The notes under the pieces are model-generated. The model was not told the DNA's origin. It made no database searches and worked only from the letters and a program-made list of their open reading frames with translations. A stretch of DNA of 64,000 nt, taken from NCBI RefSeq assembly GCF_900116535.1, contig NZ_FPAU01000001.1:1041218-1105217 (forward strand), read 5' to 3'. Positions 37,727 through 49,157 of the stretch are shown in pieces (positions within the stretch are counted from its first letter, which is position 1; each line of letters begins with the position of its first letter). The DNA is from Kosakonia arachidis. Its GTDB lineage: Bacteria; Pseudomonadota; Gammaproteobacteria; Enterobacterales; Enterobacteriaceae. The translations under genes and the position numbers were made by a program.

Positions 37727-39676
37727 ATGCGGTTATTTATTGCCGAAAAACCCAGTCTGGCCCGCGCCATTGCCGATGTGCTACCCAAACCGCATCGCAA
37801 AGGCGATGGCTATATTGAGTGCGGTAATGGTCAGGTGGTGACCTGGTGTATCGGTCACCTGCTGGAGCAGGCGCAACCGGATGCCTACGACAACCGCTAC
37901 GCCCGCTGGAATTTGGCAGATTTGCCGATTGTGCCAGAAAAATGGCAGCTGCAACCGCGCCCGTCGGTGCTGAAACAGATCAATGTCATTAAACGCCTGT
38001 TGGCGAATGCCGAACAGGTGGTGCACGCCGGTGACCCGGATCGCGAAGGGCAGTTGCTGGTCGACGAGGTGATCGACTACCTGCAACTGGCACCGGAAAA
38101 ACGTCAACATGTGCAACGTTGCCTGATTAACGATCTCAACCCGCAGGCGGTGGAGCGTGCGATCGAACGCCTGCGCGCCAACAGTGAGTTTATTCCGCTG
38201 TGCGTCTCGGCGCTGGCCCGCGCCCGCGCCGACTGGCTATACGGTATCAACATGACCCGTGCCTATACGCTGCTGGGGCGCAATGCTGGTTATCAGGGCG
38301 TGCTCTCGGTCGGCCGCGTACAGACGCCAGTGCTCGGGCTGGTGGTGCGCCGCGACGAAGAGATCGAAAACTTCGTGGCGAAAGATTTCTTTGAGGTGAA
38401 AGCGCATATCGTCACGCCTGGCGGGGAGCGCTTTACCGCCCTGTGGCAGCCGAGTGATGCTTGCGAGCCGTATCAGGATGAGGAAGGGCGTCTGCTGCAT
38501 CGCCCGCTGGCGGAACATGTGGTCAGCCGCATCGCCGGCCAGCCGGCGCTGGTTACGGCGTATAACGATAAGCGCGAATCGGAGCTTGCGCCGCTACCGT
38601 TTTCGCTTTCGTCATTGCAGATTGATGCGGCGAAACGCTACGGTCTCAGTGCGCAAAACGTGCTGGATATCTGCCAGAAGCTGTACGAAACCCATAAACT
38701 GATTACTTATCCGCGTTCAGATTGCCGTTATCTGCCTGAAGAGCACTTTGCCGGGCGCCATGCCGTGATGAATGCAATTGGCGTACATGCGCCGGATCTG
38801 CTGCCGCAGCCAGTGGTCAACCCGGATACGCGCAACCGCTGTTGGGATGACAAAAAGGTCGATGCGCACCACGCTATTATTCCGACTGCGCGGGCGTCGA
38901 AAGTGAATCTCAGCGATAACGAATCCAGGGTTTATAACCTGATTGCTCGCCAGTATCTGATGCAGTTCTGTCCGGATGCTGTGTTCCGGAAATGCCAGAT
39001 CGATCTGGATATCGCCAACGGCAAGTTTATCGCCAAAGCGCGTTTCCTGGCGGAAGCGGGCTGGCGAACGCTGTTGGGTTCGAAAGAGCGCGATGAGGAG
39101 AACGATGGCACTCCGCTGCCCGTGGTGGCGAAGGGTGATGAGCTGCTGTGCGAGAAGGGCGAAGTGGTGGCCCGTCAAACACAGCCGCCACGCCACTTTA
39201 CCGACGCGACATTGTTGTCGGCGATGACCGGTATCGCCCGCTTTGTGCAGGATAAAGAGTTGAAAAAGATCCTGCGTGCCACCGATGGACTGGGGACGGA
39301 AGCGACACGCGCCGGAATTATCGAACTGCTGTTTAAACGTAGTTTTCTGGTTAAAAAAGGGCGCTACATTCACGCCACAGAACCGGGCCGGGCGCTGATC
39401 CATTCATTGCCGGAGATGGCGGCCAGACCGGATATGACGGCGCACTGGGAGTCGGTGCTGACGAAAATCAGCGAAAAAGAGTGCCGTTATCAGGACTTCA
39501 TGCAGCCGCTGGTCAGCACACTGCATGAACTGATCCACCAGGCGCGTAATACGCCGGTACGTCAGTTCCGCGGACTGGTTGCGCCGGGCAGCGAGAAGAA
39601 AAAAACGTTTGCCAAAGGACGGAGTAAAAAACGCCCGCCATCAGCAGAGGCGGGCGGCGACGTCGTTGTTTCATAG
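37727..39676 (+). CDS. topB: DNA topoisomerase III TopB
   Basis: 649-residue type IA topoisomerase that decatenates replication intermediates. The Toprim domain starts [19 protein letters not shown] and includes [18 protein letters not shown] (metal-binding DxD); the active-site Tyr is in [17 protein letters not shown]; the C-terminus is basic ([15 protein letters not shown]). It starts three bases after the selD stop, so the two share a message. Confidence 0.96.
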   Translation: MRLFIAEKPSLARAIADVLPKPHRKGDGYIECGNGQVVTWCIGHLLEQAQPDAYDNRYARWNLADLPIVPEKWQLQPRPSVLKQINVIKRLLANAEQVVHAGDPDREGQLLVDEVIDYLQLAPEKRQHVQRCLINDLNPQAVERAIERLRANSEFIPLCVSALARARADWLYGINMTRAYTLLGRNAGYQGVLSVGRVQTPVLGLVVRRDEEIENFVAKDFFEVKAHIVTPGGERFTALWQPSDACEPYQDEEGRLLHRPLAEHVVSRIAGQPALVTAYNDKRESELAPLPFSLSSLQIDAAKRYGLSAQNVLDICQKLYETHKLITYPRSDCRYLPEEHFAGRHAVMNAIGVHAPDLLPQPVVNPDTRNRCWDDKKVDAHHAIIPTARASKVNLSDNESRVYNLIARQYLMQFCPDAVFRKCQIDLDIANGKFIAKARFLAEAGWRTLLGSKERDEENDGTPLPVVAKGDELLCEKGEVVARQTQPPRHFTDATLLSAMTGIARFVQDKELKKILRATDGLGTEATRAGIIELLFKRSFLVKKGRYIHATEPGRALIHSLPEMAARPDMTAHWESVLTKISEKECRYQDFMQPLVSTLHELIHQARNTPVRQFRGLVAPGSEKKKTFAKGRSKKRPPSAEAGGDVVVS

Positions 39677-39751
39677 ATCTGAGGGCGGATAAGGTCTGTA
39701 TGTTGCCACCCTGAAATGCCTGATGGCGCTTCACTGAACTTCGCGCCCTGA

Positions 39752-41095
39752 TTAAATCACACCCTGCGCCAGCATCGCATCGGCGACTTTCACAAAACCG
39801 GCGATGTTGGCGCCGCGCACATAGTGCGTCTGTTTACCTTCACCGCCGTATTGGACGCAGGCCTGATGAATATCAAGCATGATGTGGTGCAGACGGGCAT
39901 CCACTTTTTCCGCCTTCCAGTTTAACCGCGCCGCATTCTGCGCCATCTCCAGTCCGGATGTGGCTACACCGCCCGCGTTGGCGGCTTTACCTGGCGCGAA
40001 CAGCACGTCTGCTTCAAGGAACAGTTCGGTTGCCGCAATGGTGGTGGGCATATTTGCCCCTTCGGCCACCGCTTTCACGCCGTTAGCAATCAGTACTCGC
40101 GCGGCATCCATATCCAGCTCATTCTGCGTGGCGCACGGCAGAGCGATATCCACGGGTACGGACCACGGTTGCTGGCCCTGCAGATAATGCAGGCCAAACT
40201 CCAGCGCATAGTCGGCGATCCGGCCATCGCGACTGGCTTTGATTTCACACAGACGGGCCAGTTTTTCCGCCGTAAAACCGGCTTCATCAACGACAGTGCC
40301 GCTGGAATCAGAAGCCGTGATCACGCGCGCGCCCAGGGACATTGCTTTTTCAATGGCATACTGCGCCACATTGCCGGAACCGGAAACCGCCACGCGCATC
40401 CCTTCAAAACCAAGACTGTGGCGTTTAAGCATCGCCTCGGTGAAATAAACCAGGCCATAGCCGGTGGCTTCCGGGCGGATCAAACTGCCACCAAATGATA
40501 ACCCTTTACCGGTGAAGACGCAGGCAGTGTTGTTGGCGAGTTTTTTCATCATCCCGGCCATAAAGCCGACTTCACGCGCGCCGACGCCGATATCGCCTGC
40601 CGGAACGTCGGTATCCGCGCCAAGATGGCGGTACAATTCGGCAATCAACGCCTGGCAAAAACGCATCACCTCGCCGTCGCTTTTACCTTTCGGATCGAAG
40701 TCGCTACCGCCTTTACCACCGCCCATTGGCAGGGTGGTCAGCGCATTTTTAAAGGTTTGCTCAAAACCGAGGAATTTCAAAATCGACAGATTGACCGACG
40801 GGTGAAAACGCATCCCGCCTTTGTAGGGACCAATGGTGGAGCTGAACTGTACGCGCCATGCGCGGTTGACCTGAACCTGGTTGCGGTCATCCACCCAGGC
40901 CACGCGAAACTGGATCACGCGTTCCGGTTCAACCAACCGTTCCAGTAGGGACAGCTCGCGATAGCGCGGGTTAGCGTCAAGAAACGGCCAGAGGGTCGTC
41001 ATCACTTCGCGCACAGCCTGAGCGAACTCCGGCTGGTGAGGATCGCGCTGTTGAACATAACCGAGAAAGGATTCAAGAGAGAGTGTCTGATCCAT
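39752..41095 (-). CDS. gdhA: NADP-specific glutamate dehydrogenase GdhA
   Basis: 447-residue hexameric enzyme that makes glutamate from 2-oxoglutarate and ammonia. Substrate-binding segments are YKGGMRFHPSVN and PMGGGKGGSDFDPKGKSD (catalytic Lys region), and the dinucleotide fold is VAVSGSGNVAQYAIEKA. Convergent with topB; the 75-base gap between them contains a GC-rich half-palindrome but no clear terminator. Length equals the E. coli protein. Confidence 0.97.
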   Translation of the reverse strand: MDQTLSLESFLGYVQQRDPHQPEFAQAVREVMTTLWPFLDANPRYRELSLLERLVEPERVIQFRVAWVDDRNQVQVNRAWRVQFSSTIGPYKGGMRFHPSVNLSILKFLGFEQTFKNALTTLPMGGGKGGSDFDPKGKSDGEVMRFCQALIAELYRHLGADTDVPAGDIGVGAREVGFMAGMMKKLANNTACVFTGKGLSFGGSLIRPEATGYGLVYFTEAMLKRHSLGFEGMRVAVSGSGNVAQYAIEKAMSLGARVITASDSSGTVVDEAGFTAEKLARLCEIKASRDGRIADYALEFGLHYLQGQQPWSVPVDIALPCATQNELDMDAARVLIANGVKAVAEGANMPTTIAATELFLEADVLFAPGKAANAGGVATSGLEMAQNAARLNWKAEKVDARLHHIMLDIHQACVQYGGEGKQTHYVRGANIAGFVKVADAMLAQGVI

Positions 41096-41329
41096 AGATA
41101 TAAGTGTCTCTTATTTTTAGGTGGGGTTGTTGTGGTTGTAGTGCGCAAAAAATGGGCGCTTTCGGACTATAACATTCATAAGAGCGTATACCGAAAGGGA
41201 AAATATCTCATGGCAGGCAAATTAATAATGTATGTAATGTCATAATGAAAAACGATAACAGGGAAAACTAAAGTTGGGGGAAAGAGATCCGTTATAGTAA
41301 TACGTGGCATCAATCTGAAAGGAAGAGTT

Positions 41330-41623
41330 ATGGCCCGTTTATCGTGGATAGCAGCAGCGTTACTGGTAGCAGCGGCGGGCAGCGCGCTCGCCGAACGTTT
41401 ACCCTCACCCTCACCGGGAATTGAAGTGAATGTCCCTCCGGAAGTCTTTAGCGCCGGCGGGCAGACACAAACTACGCAGCCGTGTATTCAATGCTGCGTG
41501 TATGGTAATCAGAATTACAGTGAAGGCGCGGTGGTGAAAGCCGAAGGTGTGCTATTACAGTGCCAGCGCGATGAACGCGCGATTTCCACTAATCCGCTGG
41601 TTTGGCGTCGCGTGAAGCCATAA
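41330..41623 (+). CDS. ynjH: YnjH, DUF1496 periplasmic protein
   Basis: 97-residue secreted protein of unknown function. A signal peptide (LSWIAAALLVAAAGSALA/ER) precedes a Cys-rich domain: PCIQCCVYGNQNYSEGAVVKAEGVLLQCQRD, four Cys suited to disulfides. GGAAGAG precedes the ATG. Its last 35 bases overlap the end of the convergent nudG gene. Confidence 0.9.
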   Translation: MARLSWIAAALLVAAAGSALAERLPSPSPGIEVNVPPEVFSAGGQTQTTQPCIQCCVYGNQNYSEGAVVKAEGVLLQCQRDERAISTNPLVWRRVKP

Positions 41624-42005
41624 ATGCTTCCAGCAGCGGGATATCCGCTGGTGCCAGCCTCTGTTTTAGGGCATCTGCGGGTTTGCACCACAACAAAGCG
41701 CTGTGATAATGGCGGGTTGGCTCGCCGTGAAAGGCAACAACATGCCATGCATGTAGATGAATCATCCGTCCGGATACTTCCCGCTGGTGGCTTGCGACAT
41801 AGCGAGCCGGCAGGGCGTCAATGCCCAGTTCCTCGCGCAGTTCACGCGTTAAGGCCTGCGGCTGCGTTTCCCCGGCTTCCACCTTGCCGCCAGCAAATTC
41901 CCATAGCCCGGCTTGATCGGCATGCGGCGGGCGCTGCGCCAGCAAAATTTTGCCATCGAGTTCGATGATCGCCGCGACCACCTCAACTGTTTTCAGGTTT
42001 GTCAT
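41589..42005 (-). CDS. nudG: NudG, pyrimidine (deoxy)nucleoside triphosphate pyrophosphohydrolase
   Basis: 138-residue Nudix hydrolase that acts on CTP, dCTP and oxidised or methylated pyrimidine nucleotides. The Nudix box is GKVEAGETQPQALTRELREELGI; WEFAGG precedes it. The ATG at 42005 aligns with E. coli NudG (VEVVAAIIE) and follows GGAGCAG; it lies 23 bases inside the end of ynjE, so translation is probably coupled. A longer frame reaching 42128 is a shadow of ynjE. Confidence 0.94.
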   Translation of the reverse strand: MTNLKTVEVVAAIIELDGKILLAQRPPHADQAGLWEFAGGKVEAGETQPQALTRELREELGIDALPARYVASHQREVSGRMIHLHAWHVVAFHGEPTRHYHSALLWCKPADALKQRLAPADIPLLEAFMASRDAKPAD

Positions 42006-42852
42006 CCGTCTGCTCCATTTTCTGCCGCTGGCTCCACTCGAACCAACCGCCATCATACACGGCGATCTTCGGCCAGCCGAGTGCCCGGGCAAGCAAAAAT
42101 GCCAGCGATGCACGCCAGCCCGTGCCACAGTAAAAAATCACCTGTTTATCGGCAGTGATGTTTTGCTGCTGCCATAGTGCGGCAATTTCTTGCGGGGAAC
42201 GCACAGTACCGTCCGGATGATGGTAATCAGCAATAAACTGGCTGTTGCCGCCAGCGTGTCCCCAGCGTGCTCCTGGAATATCGCCAGCGGTGGAAATATA
42301 GTCATAACCACTGGTACTGCCGCTGAACTCATCCCAACTGCGCACGCTAACCAGCACGGTTTCTGGCTGTGCCATCCGTTGTCGGGTTTGCGTCATGTTA
42401 AGCAAAAAGTGTGGCTGTGAAGGGAGCGGTGCGCCGAAATCCTGAGGGGTGATGGCGGGGGGCAGATCGATCGTTTGCCGCAGCTCTGCGCGTTGCCAGC
42501 TCAGCCATCCGCCATTTAGCAGACGGATATCGTTGATGCCAGTGTACAGCAGTATTTGCGCCAGCCGCTCGGCAGCGTAGTTGCCGCGGCCATAGAGAAT
42601 GACGGTCATATCACTGTGTAAACCGTAACGAGACAGCATGGTGCGCAGCATGTCGGGCGGCACGACATTCCACAGCGGCAGGCTTTCAAAAAGCTGGGTG
42701 TCAACGTAATACGCGCCGGGAATGTGGCCAGCGCGATAGGTTTGTTCGGCGTTATAGCCTACTTCCAGTAGCCGCCATGTTTCGGCGGGTGGATTGCGGC
42801 GCAGTAAATCGTCCAGCCACTGCGCGGTAACCCACGGGTTGCCAGACGTCAT
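41983..42852 (-). CDS. ynjE: YnjE-type rhodanese sulfurtransferase, two-domain form
   Basis: 289-residue tandem rhodanese. The first domain (about 10-130) lacks a catalytic Cys (LYGRGNYAAERLAQ); the second has the active loop FYCGTGWRAS, identical to YnjE's six-residue loop. E. coli YnjE is about 435 residues with a signal peptide and three rhodanese domains; this protein starts directly in the second and has no signal peptide, so it should be cytoplasmic. The ATG at 42852 is four bases after the xthA stop, placing it in an xthA-ynjE-nudG operon; a longer open frame upstream is an xthA shadow. Confidence 0.88.
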   Translation of the reverse strand: MTSGNPWVTAQWLDDLLRRNPPAETWRLLEVGYNAEQTYRAGHIPGAYYVDTQLFESLPLWNVVPPDMLRTMLSRYGLHSDMTVILYGRGNYAAERLAQILLYTGINDIRLLNGGWLSWQRAELRQTIDLPPAITPQDFGAPLPSQPHFLLNMTQTRQRMAQPETVLVSVRSWDEFSGSTSGYDYISTAGDIPGARWGHAGGNSQFIADYHHPDGTVRSPQEIAALWQQQNITADKQVIFYCGTGWRASLAFLLARALGWPKIAVYDGGWFEWSQRQKMEQTDDKPENS

Positions 42853-42856
42853 GGCA

Positions 42857-43663
42857 TCAGACCTTAAATCTGGCCCATACCGGCGCGTGATCGGACGGTT
42901 TTTCCATGCTGCGAATGTCATAATCAATCCCCGTTTCGATGCAGCGCTCGGCCAGCGGCTGGCTTGCCAGAAGCAGATCGATACGCAGGCCGCGATTATC
43001 ATCAAAACCTTTGGAGCGGTAATCAAACCAGGAGAAGCGATCGTTGGTTTGCGGGTTTGCTTCGCGATAAGTATCCACCAGACCCCAGCCCTTCAGGCGC
43101 TCCATCCATTCACGCTCTTCCGGCAGGAACGAGCATTTACCAGTGCGCAGCCAACGCTTGCGGTTCTCTTCGCCGATGCCGATGTCCAGATCCGTCGGGC
43201 TGATATTCATATCGCCCATAATCAGTACCGGGTTCTCTTTTTTCAGCTCGGTTTCGAGGAAGGTTTGCAGATCCTGATAGAACTTCTCTTTTGCCGGGAA
43301 TTTAAGCGGGTGGTCGCGGCTTTCGCCCTGCGGAAAGTAGCCATTAATCACGGTGATATTGCCGAGAGGCGACGGAATTTCCGCCATGATAATGCGACGC
43401 TGCGCCTCTACGCCGTCGTTGGGAAAGCCACGACGTACGGAAACCGGCGTATCTTTGGTCAACAACGCAACGCCGTAGTGACCTTTTTGCCCGTGATAAA
43501 AGACGTTGTAACCCAGGCGCGCCACCTCTTCGAGTGGAAACATATCGTCATGGACTTTTGTCTCCTGCAGACCGATCACGTCCGGCTGATGCTGCTCGAC
43601 AAGCGCTTCCAGTTGATGAGGCCGGGCACGCAGGCCGTTGATATTAAAAGAGACAAATTTCAT
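42857..43663 (-). CDS. xthA: Exonuclease III XthA
   Basis: 268-residue AP endonuclease and 3'-5' exonuclease of base-excision repair. Catalytic motifs are [15 protein letters not shown] (metal Glu), [15 protein letters not shown] (Asp/Asn) and the terminal [13 protein letters not shown] (Asp-His pair). The ATG at 43663 gives the E. coli length. Divergent from astC; first gene of a compact minus-strand operon with ynjE and nudG. Confidence 0.97.
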   Translation of the reverse strand: MKFVSFNINGLRARPHQLEALVEQHQPDVIGLQETKVHDDMFPLEEVARLGYNVFYHGQKGHYGVALLTKDTPVSVRRGFPNDGVEAQRRIIMAEIPSPLGNITVINGYFPQGESRDHPLKFPAKEKFYQDLQTFLETELKKENPVLIMGDMNISPTDLDIGIGEENRKRWLRTGKCSFLPEEREWMERLKGWGLVDTYREANPQTNDRFSWFDYRSKGFDDNRGLRIDLLLASQPLAERCIETGIDYDIRSMEKPSDHAPVWARFKV

Positions 43664-44097
43664 AGTCGCCGCCACTTAGCAGTAAAAAGATGCACAGATG
43701 TTAGCAGAATTCACATTTAACCACCGCCACTTATTGATATTGCTGTCGCCAATGCGCAAAAAACGCGCCAGTCGCCCCGATTTGGTGCGCGATGCGCCGA
43801 AATGAGGCAGGGTACTAAAATTAATTTCGCTGATGATCACAGTTCTATAATTAAATATTCTTATTGCATAAACCCGCGGCCCCGGTCGCCCATCACCTCG
43901 CCTGGCCATAGAATTATTCACTTTTTATGCAATTTATATGAATAGCGATGGGTCGTAAGTCGCTGATATTTCATTAGTCAAGAACGTTTATGCATTTTTA
44001 TCGCTGGCTGGCACGAACTGTGCAATCTACATTTACAGCGAAAATGTTCATATTCATTAACATTTGTTCAACTTTTTATTTACCGGGTGAGGTTGCT
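43664..44097. other. Divergent xthA-astC control region
   Basis: 434 bases that hold the sigma-54 promoter annotated at 44009-44024. Upstream, 43911-43944 contains spaced ATTCA and TGAAT half-sites in AT-rich DNA (ATTATTCAC ... TATATGAATAG), compatible with ArgR operators known at ast promoters. A short open frame at 43676-43921 (minus) has no ribosome site and is not called. I did not find a clear NtrC dyad by eye. Confidence 0.5.
44009..44024 (+). promoter_or_regulatory. Sigma-54 (-24/-12) promoter of the ast operon
   Basis: TGGCACGAACTGTGCA contains the GG (44010-44011) and GC (44022-44023) pairs separated by ten bases, the defining spacing for RpoN. It lies 74 bases before astC, as expected for nitrogen-starvation (NtrC) control of arginine catabolism. 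Confidence 0.88.
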
Positions 44098-45318
44098 ATG
44101 TCTACATCAATTACGCGTGAAAATTTTGATCAATGGATGTTGCCTGTCTACGCGCCAGCGCCTTTTATTCCGGTCCGCGGGGAAGGTTCGCGTTTATGGG
44201 ATCAACAGGGCAACGAGTACATCGATTTTGCCGGGGGTATTGCTGTTAACGCGCTGGGCCACGCCCATCCAGCCTTGTGCAAGACACTGAGCGAGCAGGC
44301 GGCGAAGTTCTGGCATACCGGCAACGGCTATACCAATGAGCCGGTACTGAAGCTGGCGAAACGGTTGCTGGATGCTACGTTTGCCGAGCGTGCTTTCTTC
44401 TGTAACTCCGGCGCGGAGGCGAATGAAGCGGCGCTGAAACTGGCACGTAAATATGCCCACGACACTTTCGGTCCGCAGAAAAGCGGCATTGTGGCTTTCA
44501 AAAATGCTTTCCACGGCCGTACGCTGTTTACCGTTAGTGCAGGTGGGCAACCGGCCTACTCGCAGGATTTTGCACCACTGCCACCGCAGATTCAGCATGC
44601 GGTTTACAACGATCTGGCTTCCGCCAGCACATTGATCAATGACGACACCTGCGCAGTCATTGTTGAGCCAATGCAAGGTGAAGGTGGTGTGGTACCGGCC
44701 AGTCAGGCCTTTTTACAGGGACTGCGTGAGCTGTGTACTCGTTACAACGCGGTATTGATTTTTGATGAAGTGCAGACCGGCGTCGGCCGTACCGGCGAAC
44801 TGTATGCCTATATGCATTATGGCGTGACGCCGGATGTGCTGACCACAGCGAAAGCGCTGGGTGGCGGTTTCCCGATTGGCGCGATGCTGACTACCGAGAC
44901 CTTTGGCAAGGTCATGAATGTGGGTATGCATGGCACGACCTACGGCGGTAATCCGCTGGCGGGTGCAGTTGCTGGCGCCGTGCTGGATATCGTCAATACG
45001 CCGGAAACACTGGACGGTGTCAAACAGCGCCACCAGTGGTTTGTTGAGCAACTGACGGCATTCAACGAATGTCATCCTCTGTTCAGTGACATTCGCGGTC
45101 TGGGGCTGTTGATTGGCTGCCAACTGCTGGCGGAACATGCCGGAAAAGCGAAACAGATTTCTCAACTGGCGGCAGTGGAAGGGGTGATGGTGCTGATTGC
45201 CGGTGGCAACGTGGTGCGTTTTGCTCCGGCGCTGAATATCAGCGAAGAAGAGGTGCGTACCGGGCTTGCGCGTTTTACCCGCGCCTGTGAAAAATTCCTG
45301 GCGGAGAACATATCATGA
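44098..45318 (+). CDS. astC: Succinylornithine transaminase AstC
   Basis: 406-residue PLP-dependent class III aminotransferase, third step of the arginine succinyltransferase pathway. The PLP Lys is in [16 protein letters not shown]; other landmarks are [20 protein letters not shown] and [19 protein letters not shown]. The ATG at 44098 follows GTGAGG and matches the family start; an in-frame ATG at 43990 lies upstream of the promoter. First gene of astCADBE. Confidence 0.96.
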   Translation: MSTSITRENFDQWMLPVYAPAPFIPVRGEGSRLWDQQGNEYIDFAGGIAVNALGHAHPALCKTLSEQAAKFWHTGNGYTNEPVLKLAKRLLDATFAERAFFCNSGAEANEAALKLARKYAHDTFGPQKSGIVAFKNAFHGRTLFTVSAGGQPAYSQDFAPLPPQIQHAVYNDLASASTLINDDTCAVIVEPMQGEGGVVPASQAFLQGLRELCTRYNAVLIFDEVQTGVGRTGELYAYMHYGVTPDVLTTAKALGGGFPIGAMLTTETFGKVMNVGMHGTTYGGNPLAGAVAGAVLDIVNTPETLDGVKQRHQWFVEQLTAFNECHPLFSDIRGLGLLIGCQLLAEHAGKAKQISQLAAVEGVMVLIAGGNVVRFAPALNISEEEVRTGLARFTRACEKFLAENIS

Positions 45319-46349
45319 TGGTGATCCGTCCTGTCGCGGCAAGCGATCTACCGGCGCTGATGAAGCTGGCCGGGAAAACCGGCGGCGGGCTGACATCGTT
45401 ACCTGCCGATGAAACGACGCTCGCGGCGCGTATTGAACGTGCCCGCAGAACGTGGCAAGGGGAGTTACCGAAGGGGGAACAGGGTTATGTTTTTGTGCTG
45501 GAGGAGACGCAAAGCGGTGAAGTGGCCGGGATCTGCGCCATCGAAGTGGCGGTGGGGCTCAACGAACCCTGGTATAACTACCGCGTTGGGACTCAGGTTC
45601 ACGCCTCGAAAGCGTTGAATGTCTACAACGCACGGCCGACGTTATTTCTCAGTAACGATCATACCGGTAGCAGTGAGCTATGTACGCTGTTTCTCGATCC
45701 TGCCTGGCGCAAAGAGGGCAACGGCTATCTGCTTTCGAAGTCGCGCTTTCTGTTTATGGCGGCCTTTCGCGATCGCTTTAACGAAAAAGTGGTGGCGGAG
45801 ATGCGCGGTGTCATCGACGAGCATGGCTACTCGCCGTTCTGGGAGAGCCTTGGAAAACGCTTCTTCTCGATGGAATTCAGCCGTGCTGATTATCTGTGCG
45901 GTACCGGGCAGAAAGCGTTTATCGCCGAATTGATGCCCAAGCATCCTATCTATACTCACTTTCTCTCTGACGAGGCGCAGGCGGTCATTGGCGAAGTGCA
46001 TCCGCAGACCGCGCCTGCACGCGCGGTGCTGGAAAAAGAGGGCTTTCGCTACCGCAATTATGTCGACATTTTTGATGGCGGGCCGACGCTGGAGTGCGAT
46101 GTTGACCGGGTGCGGGCGATCCGCAAAAGTCGGCTGGTTATCGTGGCGCAAGGGCAGCGTGCGCCGGGAGAGTGGCCAGCCTGCATGGTAGCGAATGATC
46201 AATACGAGCAATTTAGAGCCATGCTTATCAAAGCAGATCCCAACACTGAGCGGCTGCTGTTAAGCGCCGCGGAACTGGATGCGCTGAAATGTCAGCCAGG
46301 CGATAGCGTGCGGCTGGTGCGCCTTTGTGCCGAGGAGAAATCACAATGA
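45315..46349 (+). CDS. astA: Arginine N-succinyltransferase AstA
   Basis: 344-residue acyltransferase that transfers succinyl from succinyl-CoA to arginine, the entry step of the AST pathway. Typical segments are [54 protein letters not shown] and [20 protein letters not shown]. The start overlaps astC's stop by four bases. Same length as E. coli AstA. Confidence 0.96.
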   Translation: MMVIRPVAASDLPALMKLAGKTGGGLTSLPADETTLAARIERARRTWQGELPKGEQGYVFVLEETQSGEVAGICAIEVAVGLNEPWYNYRVGTQVHASKALNVYNARPTLFLSNDHTGSSELCTLFLDPAWRKEGNGYLLSKSRFLFMAAFRDRFNEKVVAEMRGVIDEHGYSPFWESLGKRFFSMEFSRADYLCGTGQKAFIAELMPKHPIYTHFLSDEAQAVIGEVHPQTAPARAVLEKEGFRYRNYVDIFDGGPTLECDVDRVRAIRKSRLVIVAQGQRAPGEWPACMVANDQYEQFRAMLIKADPNTERLLLSAAELDALKCQPGDSVRLVRLCAEEKSQ

Positions 46350-47824
46350 GTTTATGGATCAATGGCGACTGGGTAAGCGGTAAAGGTGAGCGCCGGGTGA
46401 AAAGTAATCCGGTAAGTCATGAAGCGCTATGGCACGGTTTTGATGCCAGCGCCGCACAGGTAGAAGCGGCTTATCGGGCTGCACGTAATGCTTTTCCGGC
46501 ATGGGCGCGCGAACCTTTTGCTGTGCGTCAGGCTGTGGTGGAAAAATTTGCCAGCCTGCTGGAAGCCAATAAAACTGCGTTGACGGAAATTATTGCCCGC
46601 GAAACCGGGAAACCGCGCTGGGAAGCGGCGACCGAAGTGGTGGCCATGATCAATAAAGCCAGCATTTCGGTGAAAGCGTATCACACGCGAACCGGCGAAC
46701 AGCACACGGAAATGGCCGACGGTGCGGCAACGCTTCGCCATCGTCCGCATGGCGTTCTCGCTGTTTTCGGACCATATAATTTTCCCGGTCATTTACCAAA
46801 CGGCCATATTATTCCGGCGCTACTGGCGGGTAATACACTGCTGTTTAAACCGAGTGAATTGACGCCGTGGTGCGGCGAAGCGGTGGTTAAACTGTGGGAG
46901 CAGGCCGGTCTGCCCGCCGGTGTGCTCAATTTAGTGCAGGGAGGACGCGAAACCGGGCAAGCGCTGAGTGCGCTGCCGGGGCTGGACGGTTTGCTATTTA
47001 CCGGTAGCGCCAATACCGGTTATCAATTGCATCGCCAGTTGGCTGGTCAGCCTGAGAAGATCCTCGCGCTGGAAATGGGCGGCAATAACCCGCTGATCAT
47101 CGATGATCCTCAGGATATTGATGCCGCCGTGCATCTGGCGATACAGTCCGCTTTTATTACCGCCGGTCAGCGCTGCACCTGTGCGCGACGTTTGCTGGTG
47201 AAACGGTCGCCAGAGGGCGATGCTTTCCTTACGCGGTTTGTAGAGGTGAGCGCACGTCTCACGCCACAGGCATGGAATGCAGAACCGCAGCCGTTCCTCG
47301 GCGGTTTGATCTCCGCTCAGGCCGCGCAGCATGTGTTACATGCATGGCAGGCGCATGAAGCACGCGGCGGCAAAACCTTGCTGGCCCCACGTCTGCTGGA
47401 AGAAGGAACTTCACTGCTGACGCCGGGTATCATTGAGATGACCAGTGTTGCCGACGTTCCGGATGAAGAGGTGTTTGGCCCGCTGCTGTGCGTCTGGCGC
47501 TATGACCATTTCGATGAAGCGATCGCGCTGGCGAACAATACTCGTTACGGGCTCTCCTGCGGGCTGATCTCCCCGCAGCGCGAGAAGTTTGATCGGCTGT
47601 TGCTGGAAGCACGTGCCGGAATTGTTAACTGGAACAAACCGCTGACGGGCGCGGCCAGCACCGCACCATTCGGCGGTGTGGGTGCTTCCGGAAATCATCG
47701 TGCCAGTGCCTGGTATGCGGCAGATTACTGCGCATGGCCAATGGCAAGCCTTGAATCCGCCGATCTGACCCTGCCGCAAACACTCAGTCCGGGTCTCGAT
47801 TTTTCCCGCGAGGAACAACCATGA
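46346..47824 (+). CDS. astD: Succinylglutamate semialdehyde dehydrogenase AstD
   Basis: 492-residue NAD-dependent aldehyde dehydrogenase, fourth step of the pathway. The nucleotide-binding [14 protein letters not shown] and [12 protein letters not shown], the catalytic Glu in [13 protein letters not shown] and the catalytic Cys in [11 protein letters not shown] are present. The ATG at 46346 overlaps the astA stop; length equals E. coli AstD. Confidence 0.96.
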   Translation: MSLWINGDWVSGKGERRVKSNPVSHEALWHGFDASAAQVEAAYRAARNAFPAWAREPFAVRQAVVEKFASLLEANKTALTEIIARETGKPRWEAATEVVAMINKASISVKAYHTRTGEQHTEMADGAATLRHRPHGVLAVFGPYNFPGHLPNGHIIPALLAGNTLLFKPSELTPWCGEAVVKLWEQAGLPAGVLNLVQGGRETGQALSALPGLDGLLFTGSANTGYQLHRQLAGQPEKILALEMGGNNPLIIDDPQDIDAAVHLAIQSAFITAGQRCTCARRLLVKRSPEGDAFLTRFVEVSARLTPQAWNAEPQPFLGGLISAQAAQHVLHAWQAHEARGGKTLLAPRLLEEGTSLLTPGIIEMTSVADVPDEEVFGPLLCVWRYDHFDEAIALANNTRYGLSCGLISPQREKFDRLLLEARAGIVNWNKPLTGAASTAPFGGVGASGNHRASAWYAADYCAWPMASLESADLTLPQTLSPGLDFSREEQP

Positions 47825-49146
47825 AAGCGCGTGAAGTGAACTTTGATGGACTGGTCGGCCTGACACACCACTATGCCGGGTTGTCATTCGGCAATGAGGC
47901 ATCAACGCGGCACCGTTTCCAGGTCTCCAACCCTAAGCTGGCGGCGAAGCAGGGGCTCCTGAAAATGAAGGCGCTGGCCGATGCCGGTTTTCCGCAGGCA
48001 GTGATCCCACCGCATGAACGCCCGAATGTGCCGGTGTTGCGCCAGTTAGGATTTAGCGGCAGCGATGAACAAGTGGTCGAAAAAGCCGCCGCCCAGGCAC
48101 CACAGCTCCTCTCTTCTGCCAGCTCGGCATCGGCGATGTGGGTTGCCAATGCCGCCACGGTTTGCCCCTCGGCTGACTCCGTGGATGGCAAAGTTCATCT
48201 GACGGTGGCGAATCTCAACAATAAATTTCATCGCGCGGTTGAAGCACCGACCACCGAAGCGCTGCTGCGGGCGATTTTCCGCGATGAAAAGACATTCAGT
48301 GTGCATTCGGCACTACCACAAGTGGCAATGCTGGGCGATGAAGGTGCTGCTAACCACAACCGCTTTGGCGGCGATTATGGCGATCCGGGTGTGCAGCTTT
48401 TTGTCTATGGACGGGAAGAGGGCAGCATGCTTGCACCGACACGCTATCCTGCTCGTCAGACGTTGGAAGCCAGCCAGGCGGTGGCGCGTCTTAACCAGGT
48501 TCGCCCTTCGCAGGTATTGTACGCCAGGCAAAATCCCCAGGTCATCGATCAGGGCGTGTTCCATAATGATGTTATTGCCGTTTCTAATCGGCAGTTGCTG
48601 TTTTGCCATGAGCACGCCTTTGCCGATCAAGCGCAGCTGCTGGCGGAGTTACGCCGTCGCGTGCCGGGCTTTACGGCGATAGAAGTGCCACAGCAGGCAG
48701 CATCGGTTGCCGATGCGGTGTCGACGTATCTGTTCAACAGCCAACTGCTGAGCTATGAAGATGGTCGTATGGTACTGGTGTTGCCGCAGGAGTCTCAGGA
48801 GCATGAAGGCGTCTGGCGTTATCTGAACCAGTTGCTGGTGCAGGATAATCCGATTGGTGAACTGAAGGTGTTTGATCTGCGTGAGAGTATGGCAAACGGT
48901 GGCGGCCCGGCATGTCTGCGCTTACGGGTGGTGTTGACCGGGGCGGAGCTGCAGGCAGTAAATCCGGCTGTGATGATGAATGATACCTTGTTTACCACGC
49001 TCAATGATTGGGTTGATCGCTACTATCGTGACTGTCTGACACAGGAAGATCTTGCCGATCCGCAATTGTTGCGGGAAGGACGGGAAGCTCTGGACAGTCT
49101 CACGCAGCTGCTGGACCTCGGTTCTGTTTATCCCTTCCAGCGTTAA
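47821..49146 (+). CDS. astB: N-succinylarginine dihydrolase AstB
   Basis: 441-residue guanidine-modifying enzyme that splits succinylarginine into succinylornithine, CO2 and two ammonia. The N-terminal [23 protein letters not shown], the [12 protein letters not shown] block and the catalytic Cys in [14 protein letters not shown] identify it. Slightly shorter than E. coli AstB (447) at the C-terminus. Overlaps astD by four bases. Confidence 0.95.
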   Translation: MKAREVNFDGLVGLTHHYAGLSFGNEASTRHRFQVSNPKLAAKQGLLKMKALADAGFPQAVIPPHERPNVPVLRQLGFSGSDEQVVEKAAAQAPQLLSSASSASAMWVANAATVCPSADSVDGKVHLTVANLNNKFHRAVEAPTTEALLRAIFRDEKTFSVHSALPQVAMLGDEGAANHNRFGGDYGDPGVQLFVYGREEGSMLAPTRYPARQTLEASQAVARLNQVRPSQVLYARQNPQVIDQGVFHNDVIAVSNRQLLFCHEHAFADQAQLLAELRRRVPGFTAIEVPQQAASVADAVSTYLFNSQLLSYEDGRMVLVLPQESQEHEGVWRYLNQLLVQDNPIGELKVFDLRESMANGGGPACLRLRVVLTGAELQAVNPAVMMNDTLFTTLNDWVDRYYRDCLTQEDLADPQLLREGREALDSLTQLLDLGSVYPFQR

Positions 49147-49157
49147 CCGGAGGTTGT

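Noticed and set aside
42794-43720. 308-codon plus-strand frame
   Set aside because: Antisense to xthA and the start of ynjE, with no ribosome site.
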